DNA of 64,000 nt, from contig JABWCP010000008.1 in assembly GCA_013360215.1 (NCBI GenBank), positions 1 to 64,000 of the forward strand. The letters run 5' to 3'. The DNA is from a bacterium. Its GTDB lineage: Bacteria > CLD3 > SB21. Below are positions 37,171 through 46,612 of this stretch, one piece after another. The notes under the pieces were generated by a model. The model had not been told where the DNA came from. It saw only the letters and a list, made by a program, of their open reading frames with translations, and made no database searches. Position 1 is the stretch's first letter. The number at the start of each line of letters is the position of its first letter. The position numbers were made by a program, and so were the translations under genes.

Positions 37171-37650
37171 CTCTCAACTTAGTCATCGCTTAGACGTGCC
37201 GTATCGAAATGAAAAATAAAAACCATTCTCGCAGAGACGCAAAGGTTACAAGGCATTGTTTATACATTCATTTCTTAGCGTCTTAGCGAGAATGTGTTTC
37301 GAATAGACTCTCAACTTAGTTATCGCATAGACGTTCCATATCGAAATGAAAAATAAAAACTATTCTCGCAGAGACGCAAAGGTTACAAGGCATTGTTTAT
37401 ACATTCGAGACGCAAAGGTTACAAGGCATTGTTTATACATTCATTTCTTAGCGTCTTTAGCGAGAAGGTATTTCGAATAGACTCTCAACTTAGTCATCGC
37501 ATAGACATTCCGTATCGAAATGAAAAATAAAAACTATTCTCTCAGAGACGCAAAGGTTACAAGACATTTTTTGTACATTCATTTCTTAGCGTCTTAGCGA
37601 GAACGTATTTCGAATAGACACTCAACTTAGTTATCGCATAGACATGCCGT
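37171..37650. repeat. 137-bp tandem repeat array with an internal duplication
   Basis: Units begin with (C)TCTCAACTTAG at 37171, 37308, 37482 and 37619 (partial). The spacing is 137, 174 and 137 bp; the long unit carries an internal 36-bp duplication starting GAGACGCAAAGG plus one extra T. Each unit holds an inverted-repeat pair such as CTCGCAGAGACGCAAAG (37228-37244) and CTTAGCGTCTTAGCGAG (37274-37290). It fills the gene-free stretch 37072-37781. These arms recur elsewhere in the window. Confidence 0.9.
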
Positions 37651-37781
37651 ATCAAAATGGCCAATAAATACAACCAATCGCAATATTTCAAAAAAATATA
37701 TTCAAAACATCGCTTCGACATTAGTGATAATGCTATATTTAAATCGTTCTGTTTTAGATATTTAAATCAAAAAGGCAAATT

Positions 37782-38405
37782 ATGGAAACATCTGATATTG
37801 TTTTATTTTTCACGGCCACGCTATTACTCAATCTTTCACCCGGGCCGGACATGATATACGTCATAGCACGAAGTATTGGACAAGGTAAATTAGCCGGCGT
37901 CGTCTCTTCCCTTGGAATTTTTGCAGGTTGTTTTTTTCATATTATCGCCGCTTCATTGGGTTTAACCGCGCTTTTGGAAACGGTACCATTAGCCTTTGAT
38001 ATCATCAAATACACCGGCAGTGGTTATCTGATCTATTTAGGAATCCGAATTCTAAATGCAGGTCCTCCGGCCGAAGGAGAAACTGTAAGATCCATGCCTT
38101 TATGGGCAATATTCAGGCAAGGAGCGATCACCAATATACTCAATCCGAAAGTAGCTCTTTTTTTCGTAGCGTTTCTGCCACAATTTGTTAATCCGCATGA
38201 TCCGTCGGCGCGTTTTCAGATGGCCTCTTTAGGCTTATTTTTTAATACAAGCGGAACAATCGTCAATATTCTTGTCGCTATTGTATCATCGTATGCGGGG
38301 GTGTGGATCAAACAAAGCCTGAAAAATGCTTCATGGTTCAATCGTTTCACGGGATTGGCCATGATCGTTTTGGGTATTCGCCTGGCCTTACAAAGAAAAA
38401 AATAA
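37782..38405 (+). CDS. LysE/RhtB-family amino-acid or metabolite exporter
   Basis: 207 residues and about six TM helices. The N-terminal LLLNLSPGPDMIYVIARSIG (about 15-34) is the hallmark of the LysE/RhtB superfamily, followed by GVVSSLGIFAGC and the conserved TNILNPKVALFFVAFLPQF (about 116-134). These inner-membrane proteins export amino acids such as homoserine or lysine, or related small molecules. The gene stands alone after the repeat array. Confidence 0.9.
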   Translation: METSDIVLFFTATLLLNLSPGPDMIYVIARSIGQGKLAGVVSSLGIFAGCFFHIIAASLGLTALLETVPLAFDIIKYTGSGYLIYLGIRILNAGPPAEGETVRSMPLWAIFRQGAITNILNPKVALFFVAFLPQFVNPHDPSARFQMASLGLFFNTSGTIVNILVAIVSSYAGVWIKQSLKNASWFNRFTGLAMIVLGIRLALQRKK

Positions 38406-38418
38406 TTCCGGTTACATG

Positions 38419-38446
38419 TCCGATTTCCGATCCGTCATTCGTCATT
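38419..38446. repeat. Short 7-bp-periodic tract
   Basis: Four heptamers (TCCGATT, TCCGATC, CGTCATT, CGTCATT) lie between the exporter and the DGPF gene. It has the same period as the tracts at 3.6 and 4.8 kb, but a different sequence. Confidence 0.6.
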
Positions 38447-38490
38447 AATATGTAGCACATTAAATTCATACAAACGAAAGGGTACAACGT

Positions 38491-38841
38491 ATGCAATCGT
38501 ACATGATGATTTTCCGCGGTGGCGATGACGCCATGGTCAAAATGTCACCGGATGAGATCCAGCAGCACATGGGCCAGTGGTTTGCTTGGGTGGAAAAACT
38601 GACCAAAGAAGGACGTTATGTCAGCGGCGAACCGCTGGTTATGGAAGGCAAAGTCGTTCGCGCCAAAGGCGTCATCACGGACGGACCTTTTGCCGAAGGG
38701 AAAGAATTGGTCGGCGGTTTTTTTATAGTCAAAGCCAAATCCATCGACGAAGCATGCGACATGGCCAAAGTGTGCCCCAGTTTTCAGTTTGACGGCGCCA
38801 CGGTCGAGATACGCCAGGTTCAGGAAATGGAGCACGCATAA
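38491..38841 (+). CDS. DGPF-domain (YCII-related) protein, ECF42 partner
   Basis: 116 residues. The sequence ITDGPFAEGKELVGGFFIV (about 62-80) contains the DGPF motif that names the family, on a YCII-like ferredoxin fold. DGPF genes are known neighbours of ECF42 sigma factors and are among their targets. Here the stop codon is 9 bp before the sigma-factor start, so the two form one operon. The DGPF protein's biochemical role is not established. Confidence 0.92.
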   Translation: MQSYMMIFRGGDDAMVKMSPDEIQQHMGQWFAWVEKLTKEGRYVSGEPLVMEGKVVRAKGVITDGPFAEGKELVGGFFIVKAKSIDEACDMAKVCPSFQFDGATVEIRQVQEMEHA

Positions 38842-38850
38842 TAACCCAGC

Positions 38851-40125
38851 ATGAGTGTCGGCGAAAATCATCCATCCATAGAGTCTTTGGTAGACCATCT
38901 TTTTCGTAATTCGGCGGGAAAGATGGTCTCCGTTTTGACGCGATTATTCGGCAGTCATAATATCACGTTGGCCGAAGACGTCGTGCAGGATACGCTGCTC
39001 AAGGCGATGCAAATCTGGCCGCGCGCCGGTATTCCGCAAAATCCCGAAGGCTGGCTTATGCAGGTAGCCAAAAACCGTGCGCTGGATCTGATCCGTCGCC
39101 GCAGCCGCGAAATCGAATTACCGGAAGATACCGACCCGCTGTTATCCAGTGCATGGACCCGTGCAACGCGTATGGAATATCTTTTTCTGCCGCACGAAAT
39201 CCGCGACGACCAACTCCGCCTGATGTTTACCTGCTGCCACCCGATGTTGCCACAGGAAAGCCGCATCGCTCTGACGCTCAAAACGCTGTGCGGTCTGGGT
39301 ACCAAAGAAATTGCACGCGCCTTCCTGACATCCGAAGAAACGATTCAAAAACGACTGTACCGCGCCAAACAGCTTTTGCGGGAACATCGTATTCGGTTTG
39401 AAATCCCCGATGACGGGATATCGGAACGCTTTGACTCGGTTTTGCATGTGATCTATCTGCTGTTTAATGAAGGCTATAATACGACCCGCACCGATGCGGT
39501 GATTCGCCAAGATCTGATGGACGAATCAATACGGTTGGGGGAAATGCTTTTACAAAATAATCGCACCAATACCCCCGCCACGCAGGCCTTACTGGCGCTG
39601 ATGTACCTGCACGCCGCACGTACCGATGCGCGTACCGACGCCACCGGCCATATTCTTTTGCTGGCCGAACAAGACCGCCGTTTGTGGAATCAAACAATGA
39701 TTCTCAAAGGCCTGACGCATCTGCACGCCTCGGCACGCGGTACGACGATCACACGGTATCATCTGGAAGCTGGTATCGCCGGTTGCCATGCCACAGCCGA
39801 AAGTTTTGCCGCGACCAATTGGGATCGCATCGTGCAGTTGTATGATCTGCTTTTGCAAACGCAGGATCATCCCGTGATCCGGCTCCAGCGAGGTATCGCA
39901 CTTTGCCAATCCCAATCGCCTCAAACGGCGCTCGCCTGGCTTCAGCAGCAAGGCATTGACGAGGCACTGACCGATTATCCGTATTTGCATGCCACGTACG
40001 CCGAGTTATACAAAGCCCTTGATGACAAACCCTCCGCCCGCAAAGCCTTAACCCGCGCTATCCAATGCCCGATCAGCGAAGCGGAAAAACATTTGCTAAA
40101 CGATCGTTTAGAAAAATTAGTTTAG
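38851..40125 (+). CDS. ECF42-type sigma factor with long C-terminal extension
   Basis: 424 residues. Region 2 is about 20-85 (LAEDVVQDTLLKAMQIWP, then NPEGWLMQVAKNRALDLIRRR), and region 4 is about 130-180 (ALTLKTLCGLGTKEIARAFL, TIQKRLYRAKQLL). The remainder is the DUF6596 segment (VLHVIYLLFNEGYN, about 198-211) and a helical TPR-like tail to the end. This layout is that of ECF42, whose members have no anti-sigma factor and use the C-terminal extension for activity. None is seen here either. Confidence 0.92.
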   Translation: MSVGENHPSIESLVDHLFRNSAGKMVSVLTRLFGSHNITLAEDVVQDTLLKAMQIWPRAGIPQNPEGWLMQVAKNRALDLIRRRSREIELPEDTDPLLSSAWTRATRMEYLFLPHEIRDDQLRLMFTCCHPMLPQESRIALTLKTLCGLGTKEIARAFLTSEETIQKRLYRAKQLLREHRIRFEIPDDGISERFDSVLHVIYLLFNEGYNTTRTDAVIRQDLMDESIRLGEMLLQNNRTNTPATQALLALMYLHAARTDARTDATGHILLLAEQDRRLWNQTMILKGLTHLHASARGTTITRYHLEAGIAGCHATAESFAATNWDRIVQLYDLLLQTQDHPVIRLQRGIALCQSQSPQTALAWLQQQGIDEALTDYPYLHATYAELYKALDDKPSARKALTRAIQCPISEAEKHLLNDRLEKLV

Positions 40126-40184
40126 TTTAATTTTAGTAAGCGCTCGCGATCAATCCACCATATCATTTCGAAAGAAAAATATCT

Positions 40185-40643
40185 ATGCAACATAACATCA
40201 AAATTTTAATCGCATCAGTTTTGCTTTTAGCATGCAACAGCCCCGAGCCGAAAATTTCGGTACAATCGGAGAATGAAAAAATCGTCCGGCAGTATTATGA
40301 ATACTTTAATAATCACGCATGGGAAAAAATGGCGGGCATGTACACGGAGGTATCCGAATTTAAAGATCCTTCGCTGGGACCCGGTATCGTAAAACAAACA
40401 AGGCAACAAATCATTCAAAAGTATACCGAATTGAGTACGATGTTCCCCGATGTCAAAGACGAAATCATTCAGACCTACCCTTCCGGCGATAAACATATCA
40501 TCGTTGAGTTTGTTTCTACCGGGACGGCGCCCGATAACACCAAGTTTCAATTACCGATTTGTACCGTTTTTACGATTGAGAATGGCTTGATTAGCAAAGA
40601 CTTCACGTATTACGATAATTTTGAAACAAAAACGACGAACTGA
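40185..40643 (+). CDS. SnoaL/NTF2-like lipoprotein
   Basis: 152 residues. Lipoprotein signal ILIASVLLLAC (lipobox LLAC), then an NTF2-like cone domain: IVRQYYEYFNNHAWEKMAGM (about 31-50), EFKDPSLGPG, and the terminal beta strands ICTVFTIENGLISKDFTYYDN. The family includes SnoaL-type cyclases and many non-catalytic proteins. It lies 59 bp after the sigma factor and could be a target gene of it, which is inference only. Confidence 0.82.
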   Translation: MQHNIKILIASVLLLACNSPEPKISVQSENEKIVRQYYEYFNNHAWEKMAGMYTEVSEFKDPSLGPGIVKQTRQQIIQKYTELSTMFPDVKDEIIQTYPSGDKHIIVEFVSTGTAPDNTKFQLPICTVFTIENGLISKDFTYYDNFETKTTN

Positions 40644-40683
40644 TTTTTCAGGCTCTTAGTACTAATCCGGCATACGACGCAGC

Positions 40684-40708
40684 TTTACGCTTCACGCATC
40701 ACGCATGC
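40684..40708. repeat. Short 7-bp-periodic tract
   Basis: TTTACGC, TTCACGC and ATCACGC follow one another in the spacer before the serine hydrolase gene; period 7 as in the other tracts of the window. Confidence 0.5.
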
Positions 40709-40804
40709 CGATGAAACTTTTGTTTACGGATTTACGTTTGAGGTGGTAACACTTTGTAACACGTAATTCCGACGTGTTGATGGCATTCTAAAACGAAATG
40801 AATT

Positions 40805-41974
40805 ATGAAAAATGCGATGTACGGGTTGTTATGGAGTTGGATTCTGGTTTCCGTTGTGCACGGGCAAACTATTTATAAAAACAAACTGGACGTGCTTTTA
40901 AAAAAAGCCGAACAGACGCATTCGGAAGCCGTGATCGTCTATAAGGACAACCAACTAGTTACCGAAAAATATTTCGGCATCGGACAGGCCGATACCAAAA
41001 TCGAAAGCATGTCCTGCACCAAAAGTATTGTCGGTTTGGCCGTGGCGTGCATGCTCTCCGATCAAACGCTGGCTAGTCTGGATGAACCCGTGTCCCGATA
41101 TTATCCGGAATGGCGGCAAGGCCAAAAACAAGCGATCACGGTGCGGCATTTAGTCAATATGACATCCGGTTTGCAAAATCATCCCAATGCTTCCGTTGAA
41201 ATCTATCCGAGCCCCGACTTCGTACAGCTTGCGCTGGCCGCGGAATTAACATCCAAACCCGGCGAAGTCTGGTCCTATAATAACAAATCACTAAACCTTA
41301 TGGCCGGCGTGATCAAAAAAATCACCGGCCAACGTATGGATCAGTATATCGGCGAACGCCTTTTCAAACCACTGGGCATCACGGAATTCAGTTGGTCGCT
41401 GGACAGCGCAGGTAACCCGCACGTCATGTCAGGATGCCAAATCAAACCCGGCGACTTCGCTAAAATCGGACTTCTTTTGCTCAATAACGGAAAATACAAT
41501 AACCAAACCATCATCGCTGAAAAATACATACAGGAAGTGATCACACCATGCAAGCCGTATCCGGGTTACGGGATACTGTGGTGGATTGACTACGAAAAAA
41601 CGACCTCCATCGTTGATGATGAGATCGTGCGCGAACTTCAGAAAGCAGGCGTCGCAGAGGACTTTGTCCAAAAAGCCAAGGCCATGCAAGGAACGTACGC
41701 TAGCAACGATGCCTATTACGCTAAACTACTCACCGTTTTCGGAGCTAATCCCTGGGAATACATCAATACTACGCTCGGCGCCAATCTTCGACTGCGCAAA
41801 AAAGAATTTAGCGGTCATGTGACCTATCGGGCGGACGGGTATTTAGGAAACTATATCATCGTGGATTTTAAAACCAAAATCGTCGCCGTTCGGATGATCA
41901 GCCACCAAAGTTTTCAGGACGAAACCGATAACTTCAATGATTTTGCAAAAATGGTATTAAAACTATCCGAATAA
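40805..41974 (+). CDS. Secreted serine hydrolase (class C beta-lactamase fold)
   Basis: 389 residues with an N-terminal signal peptide (about 1-20, ending VVHGQ). The active-site SxxK is S70-C-T-K73 and the second motif is Y158-N-N160 in VWSYNNKSLN. The C-terminal part has the family's GYGILWWID and GHVTYRADGYLGNYIIV segments. Family members are penicillin-binding proteins, esterases or peptidases; a true beta-lactamase role cannot be assumed. It stands alone between repeat-bearing spacers. Confidence 0.9.
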   Translation: MKNAMYGLLWSWILVSVVHGQTIYKNKLDVLLKKAEQTHSEAVIVYKDNQLVTEKYFGIGQADTKIESMSCTKSIVGLAVACMLSDQTLASLDEPVSRYYPEWRQGQKQAITVRHLVNMTSGLQNHPNASVEIYPSPDFVQLALAAELTSKPGEVWSYNNKSLNLMAGVIKKITGQRMDQYIGERLFKPLGITEFSWSLDSAGNPHVMSGCQIKPGDFAKIGLLLLNNGKYNNQTIIAEKYIQEVITPCKPYPGYGILWWIDYEKTTSIVDDEIVRELQKAGVAEDFVQKAKAMQGTYASNDAYYAKLLTVFGANPWEYINTTLGANLRLRKKEFSGHVTYRADGYLGNYIIVDFKTKIVAVRMISHQSFQDETDNFNDFAKMVLKLSE

Positions 41975-42007
41975 AATAATGCGCTTATCGGAATGACTCA
42001 TTTACGT

Positions 42008-42077
42008 CATGGTGAGCGGAGTCGAACCATGACCAAGTTTAGTAAAATCCGTCTTCGGCTTCGCTCAGACTGAAGAG
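42008..42077. repeat. Imperfect inverted repeat (dispersed-type hairpin)
   Basis: CATGGT and ACCATG (42008-42013, 42026-42031) flank GAGCGGAGTCGA. A second arm, TTCGGCTTCGCTC at about 42054-42066, is nearly its reverse complement. It lies between two genes and resembles widespread intergenic palindromes; it could act as a transcription terminator for the upstream hydrolase. Confidence 0.6.
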
Positions 42078-42180
42078 CCTCTAAACTCGGTTTTTCTGAA
42101 ACTTTTTACTCTGTATGCGTATATCTCTAATACGATCGCATCCGTAGTCTATTCTACAAAGTTTCAGGAAAGGCTCTATC

Positions 42181-42375
42181 GTGAAGTGGTTAACACAATC
42201 TCAAAAATTGTATGTACTCATTTTCAAAATGAGTTTATTTTTCATCATGCCTTTGCTTTTACTAACGGTACTGCCGATGATCGGTGTCGCCTGGTTATCC
42301 GAAATAGCCCTGGCCGCTTTGGTCGCCGGCATGATCCTGACGATCACCAAACTGCGCGAACGTATTTTTTTATAA
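42181..42375 (+). CDS. Small two-TM membrane protein
   Basis: 64 residues from a GTG start with AGGAAAGG upstream. Two hydrophobic segments (about 13-32 and 38-55, LFFIMPLLLLTVLPMIGVAW and IALAALVAGMILTITK) suggest a hairpin in the inner membrane. I recognise no family. It ends 19 bp before the next gene and probably shares its transcript. Confidence 0.55.
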   Translation: MKWLTQSQKLYVLIFKMSLFFIMPLLLLTVLPMIGVAWLSEIALAALVAGMILTITKLRERIFL

Positions 42376-42394
42376 ATCTAACCCCGTATGTCCC

Positions 42395-43297
42395 ATGAAA
42401 AATTGTTTCAAAACCATCCTTCTTTTTTTGAGTTTTGTTTTGACCTATGCGCTACAAATCAAAGCGCAGGAACCCGACTCGGCATCGCCGCTCAAACCCC
42501 TGGTCGAAGCCGAGCGCAGTTTTGCCAAAATGGCTGCCGCCGAAGGTGTGCGCAATGCCTTCGTTCACAATCTTGCCGATAAAGCGCTGATGTTTCGCAA
42601 TGGCCCCATCAATGGCAAAGAATTATGGGAAAAGCGCAAACCCGCGCCGTTTTTACTCAAATGGGAACCGGAGTTTGCCGACATCGCCGCCTCCGGTGAT
42701 TTTGGTTTTACGACAGGTCCTTGGGAGATACAGGAATATCGCCCGCTCACGGAGTCCGGCGGCTACGGATACTTCACATCGGTATGGAAAAAACAAACTG
42801 ATGGCACATGGAAAGTCGTACTCGACATCGGTACATCCAATCCGAAACCGGCGACATACACCTACGCTTTGCAGTACCCGCCGGGCGCCGATAAAGTCCG
42901 ATCGTTTACCCCCGTCGCTAAGCTCGATGCCGTACGGGACGAACTGATCCAACGCGATGCCGCGCTGGGCCGCTCGACGGCAGCGTCATTCTCGGCCCCG
43001 TCGTTTTTCGAAGCGCTATCAAGCGATGCACGTTTGCAGCGCAATGAATACCTGCCCACGACCCATCGCGATACGATCGCAGCACGTTTGCGCGGGATCA
43101 CCGCTTGGGAATCCCAACCCATCGGCGGCGATGTAGCCGCTTCCGGTGACCTCGGCTACACGTACGGGACGTACACTATCCGACGCGGCGAGGCTTCCGA
43201 AAAGGGCCACTACGTGCGCTTCTGGAAACGTAACGAAAAAAACCAATGGAAAATCACACTGGATCTCACCGATCCTTCACCGGAAGTCAAAAAATAA
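42395..43297 (+). CDS. Secreted protein with two tandem NTF2-like (DUF4440-type) domains
   Basis: 300 residues with a signal peptide (about 1-24, ending LQIKAQ). Two related halves follow. The first has IAASGDFGFTTGPWEI and YFTSVWKKQTDGTWKVVLD; the second has VAASGDLGYTYGTYTIRR and YVRFWKRNEKNQWKITLD. Each is the typical late beta-sheet of DUF4440/ketosteroid-isomerase-like domains (S-G-D-x-G-(F/Y)...W.(V/I)..D). No conserved catalytic acid is obvious. The duplication within one chain may mimic the usual NTF2 dimer. Confidence 0.78.
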   Translation: MKNCFKTILLFLSFVLTYALQIKAQEPDSASPLKPLVEAERSFAKMAAAEGVRNAFVHNLADKALMFRNGPINGKELWEKRKPAPFLLKWEPEFADIAASGDFGFTTGPWEIQEYRPLTESGGYGYFTSVWKKQTDGTWKVVLDIGTSNPKPATYTYALQYPPGADKVRSFTPVAKLDAVRDELIQRDAALGRSTAASFSAPSFFEALSSDARLQRNEYLPTTHRDTIAARLRGITAWESQPIGGDVAASGDLGYTYGTYTIRRGEASEKGHYVRFWKRNEKNQWKITLDLTDPSPEVKK

Positions 43298-43314
43298 AAC
43301 TGTCGCTGATTTTT

Positions 43315-43520
43315 AACCTCGGCGTCTCGGCAAGAACGTGTCCTACATCCCGGTCATTGCGTAGGTTTGCCGTGTCGAAATGACCGATAAAAACCAATCT
43401 CTCGCAAAGTCGCTAAGAGAACCTGAAAAATATTCTTAATAAACCTCTTGTACCTTGGCGTCTCCGCGGGAACGTATCCTATGTCATTTCGTAGGTTTGC
43501 CGTATCGAAATGACCGATAA
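43315..43520. repeat. Dispersed inverted-repeat element, 1.5 copies
   Basis: One full element spans 43401-43470, with left arm CTCGCAAAGTCGCTAAG and right arm CTTGGCGTCTCCGCGGG. A partial right arm lies at about 43317-43334. The linker between elements contains the perfect 9-bp palindrome GTCATTTCG...CGAAATGAC (43483-43491 and 43506-43514). It is the near twin of the copy at 45.5 kb. The rest of 43298-43899 is AT-rich sequence with no gene that I can support. Confidence 0.85.
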
Positions 43521-43899
43521 AAACCAAGTTCTCGCCAAAACAGCTAGAAACGAATTCATTTCATACGTACGTCGCCTACTTTACGAGAATTCTAGAAACA
43601 TAAAAAAATCAGGCTATTCCGTAAATTCATGAGATAAATAAGAAATAAAAACACATTTCATTTTTTCGCATGTAAATCAAAAGAATAAGAAAAAACTAAA
43701 AGCCTCTTAACTCCTTGTAAAACACCAAAACGCTATGCGACTTAAAAAAACATTAGCCGCTTTTATTAAATTTAAATTCACACAATAAGCCTAACTTAGG
43801 AGTGTATGAATACACTAAAAAGCATCATTCAATTTGGTAGAGACATATACAACATATGCATATTACATTGTAAACAATAAGACTATAAGTTAAATCCAT

Positions 43900-45021
43900 A
43901 TGAGTAAAATATTCAAACTAAGCGCACTTTATTTGTTCCTCATACTTTGCGCGTGTAACTCAAATAATTCGAAAAAAAATGAAAGTAATAAGCAAGCCCA
44001 AACTGCGGACTTAATATTAAAATTGCATCAAATAATAACTCCATTTGTCGATAAAGGTTTTGTTGGAGTTGTACTTTTTGCCGACTCGTCTGATATAATC
44101 ATGAATAGAGCTTATGGGAAAAGCAAAAACAATCATGACTCAAATACGACTTTTTGGATTGCATCCAACACAAAACCCATCACCGCTATCGCAATATTAA
44201 AACTACAAGAAGATGGAAAACTTTCCGTTAAGGACAGCATTACTAAGTTTTTAAAAAACGTTCCATCAGACAAAAAAAATATTACGATCGAACAATTACT
44301 TACTCATTTATCAGGTTTGCCAAGTGATTTTATTGCAGAAGGTGAACAAAATATGGAGTTGGCTGTTAAGCAAATTCTGTCTCAAAAACTGATTTCTGAA
44401 CCGGGAAAGGAGTTTAATTACACCAATGACGGGTACATTCTCCTTGCAGCAATAATTGAGTTAAGTTCAAACAAAAAATACGAATCGTATATAAGAGATG
44501 CTGTGTTTACCAAATCCGGTATGACTAATTCAGGTTTTTGGGGAGGCGACGATATTGCCGTAGATCCGGTGAATGATTCAGCTAAATACTACCCGTTTTA
44601 TCCGAAAATATTCAGAGATGGAAAAACTCTCGAGAATTGGAACAATAAAGGCGCTGCTGGAATAAGCAGCAATACAGCAGATCTTTATAAGATGATGATT
44701 GCTCTTAATAGTGGACAACTACTTAATCAAATCTCTTTAAGAGAACTGTTTCGACCTAGATTTGAACTTAGCAACACAAATGATACTATTTTATCTTTTG
44801 CTTATGGATGGGCAATTGTTCAATCCAAAGAAAATGTTCTGGAAATCAGGCATCGCGGAAGAGGTGATTGGATGCACAATAACAGCATTTATTTCCTAAA
44901 AAATGGTTATAAAATTATTGTTTGGGCAAAAGACACCGGTCCTAACAATAACGCATGGAGTACAGAAATCTGCAAAAGTTTAATCCAAGAACTAAACTTA
45001 CTTGAGAAGGCTAATCGTTAA
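43900..45021 (+). CDS. Serine hydrolase lipoprotein (class C beta-lactamase fold), AT-rich
   Basis: 373 residues. The lipobox is LCAC (Cys19). The SxxK motif is S89-N-T-K92 in FWIASNTKPITAIAIL, the YxN motif is Y174-T-N176 in FNYTNDGYI, and RHRGRGDWMHNN near the C-terminus takes the place of the third motif. It is shorter in its C-terminal part than the hydrolase at 40.8 kb and not its close relative. Codon use is visibly AT-richer than most of the window. Repeat elements lie on both sides, which suggests acquisition by transfer. Confidence 0.88.
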   Translation: MSKIFKLSALYLFLILCACNSNNSKKNESNKQAQTADLILKLHQIITPFVDKGFVGVVLFADSSDIIMNRAYGKSKNNHDSNTTFWIASNTKPITAIAILKLQEDGKLSVKDSITKFLKNVPSDKKNITIEQLLTHLSGLPSDFIAEGEQNMELAVKQILSQKLISEPGKEFNYTNDGYILLAAIIELSSNKKYESYIRDAVFTKSGMTNSGFWGGDDIAVDPVNDSAKYYPFYPKIFRDGKTLENWNNKGAAGISSNTADLYKMMIALNSGQLLNQISLRELFRPRFELSNTNDTILSFAYGWAIVQSKENVLEIRHRGRGDWMHNNSIYFLKNGYKIIVWAKDTGPNNNAWSTEICKSLIQELNLLEKANR

Positions 45022-45482
45022 TATCGTAAAGACAAAACCATACTATATGATCAACATTGGCTATTAAAATGAATATTTGAACCAATGTTGTGAGCTGATT
45101 TTTTTTATTGTTCACGCGTCGCTAACGCCAAATCCGTTTTCACACAGTAAAGTAAAACTATGCGAACAAGAAATTGATTACAAAACCATCTTTAGTTATA
45201 AAATGCCTCTCCTCCTAATATTTGGAACGCATTAGCCAACCCCGAACAAGCAAAAGAATGCTTTTAAACATAGAGCTGTCGTTTGGCAACAACATTCTCA
45301 ATGAAGTATTTTGATGGACTACCTGATGATAGAATATGGACTTTTGATCAATTGGAAAAGGCATGAACCTTAAAATTATCCATTACTAATAGATAATATA
45401 CCCGCAGAAAAGCAAAAAACCTTCGGGCGAGTTTTGGAGTGAAGCTCTCTTGAAGATGAAACAACTAGTCGAAAACCAATCT

Positions 45483-45620
45483 CTCGCAAAGCCGCTAAGA
45501 GAAACTGAAAAATATTCTTAATAAACCTCTTGTGCCTTGGCGTCTCTGCGGGAACGTATCCTAGGTCATTTCGTAGGTTTGCCGTACCGAAATGACCGAT
45601 AAATACAATGCCTAGCAAAG
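45483..45620. repeat. Dispersed inverted-repeat element
   Basis: Left arm CTCGCAAAGCCGCTAAG (45483-45499) and right arm CTTGGCGTCTCTGCGGG (45536-45552), then the palindrome GGTCATTTCG...CGAAATGACC (45564-45573 and 45588-45597) and a decayed further arm. It closely repeats the sequence at 43.4 kb. The remaining gene-free sequence of 45022-45764 is AT-rich and contains no ORF that I can support. Confidence 0.85.
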
Positions 45621-45764
45621 CCGCATAGAAAATTGAAAGATATTCTTACTAAAATCGCACGTCTTAACGTCTCTTAACGGTTTGAAGCTCTACTAATAAC
45701 GATTTGCGTTGGGAAGACGAAAAATGTAAAACAAATAGCAACTAAAATAACAACATGATACATT

Positions 45765-46376
45765 ATGTCGTTAATTTTACCACTTTTCTTTCTTACTAAA
45801 ACGTATGGATCATTGAAGAGTATGACAAATCAAGAAATTATAGAGATACCCAAAATAAGCTTTGACGACAACGGAGAGTTGGTAATCACAGCATCACCGA
45901 CTTCTTCCAAAAATGATTTTGATTTTTATCAGGGTAAATGGAAACTTAAAAATAAGAAATTAAAAACACGATTAAACAATTGTACAGAGTGGGCAGAGTT
46001 TGAATCAACTCAGGACATGTATAAGGTTTTAAACGGACTAGGAAATATTGACAATTTCTTTGCAACATTTGACGGCGTACCATTTGAGGGAATGTCCATC
46101 AGACTGTTTAATCCAAAGACAAAACTATGGAGCATCTACTGGGCTGATTCTAACGAAGGTGTATTACAACCGCCGGTTCTAGGTTCATTTGAAAACAATA
46201 TTGCTCATTTTTTTACAAAGGACATTTTTAACGGGCGCAACATATTAGTCGTATTCCGTTGGGACGTTAGAGACAAAGAAAATCCAATTTGGAGTCAAGC
46301 ATTTTCGGGCGACAATGGTAAGACTTGGGAGTGGAATTGGTATATGTATTGCAGTAAAGTAAATAAGATCGATTGA
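45765..46376 (+). CDS. DUF1579-like (lipocalin-like) protein
   Basis: 203 residues in the longest frame; the ATG at 45822 (MTNQEIIEIPK) is an alternative start, since the first 19 residues are only weakly signal-like and neither start has a clear Shine-Dalgarno. The core starts FDFYQGKWKLKNKKL and continues with RLFNPKTKLWSIYWAD and WSQAFSGDNGKTWEWNWYMY, the pattern of DUF1579-type proteins (FDFxxGxW, K-x-W-x-x-x-W-D, DGGKTWxxxW). It shares this pattern with the protein at 52.6 kb. Function is unknown. AT-rich island. Confidence 0.75.
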   Translation: MSLILPLFFLTKTYGSLKSMTNQEIIEIPKISFDDNGELVITASPTSSKNDFDFYQGKWKLKNKKLKTRLNNCTEWAEFESTQDMYKVLNGLGNIDNFFATFDGVPFEGMSIRLFNPKTKLWSIYWADSNEGVLQPPVLGSFENNIAHFFTKDIFNGRNILVVFRWDVRDKENPIWSQAFSGDNGKTWEWNWYMYCSKVNKID

Positions 46377-46612
46377 AGGAAATGCTTGCCGAATGACTTG
46401 AGAGTTGGATAATAAATGAGATAACGAGAAAGCCACACAACCACCCACACCGTGTTTATGTCAGCTGCAGGTGACAGGTTGATATGAAGTTTAGTTTTTT
46501 CGTTCATCCACATTGGAAAATAACGGCTTCGGAAACCGCCGCCTTCATAAGTTCTTCGTCACTTTACGGGTAACTGTAACCGATCTGCATAATGGGTATC
46601 AGGAAAAGTTAG

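Noticed and set aside
40805-45021. The two serine hydrolases as a recent duplication or as resistance beta-lactamases
   Set aside because: They share only family motifs and differ in length and composition; class C fold alone does not show beta-lactam hydrolysis.
45090-45150. Possible integron attC-like sequence (GTCGCTAACGCC)
   Set aside because: Only one core-like string and no matching partner arm found by eye; no integrase in the window.
45376-45618. Minus-strand 80-residue ORF
   Set aside because: Covers the dispersed repeat element at 45.5 kb; the same peptide would arise from other copies.
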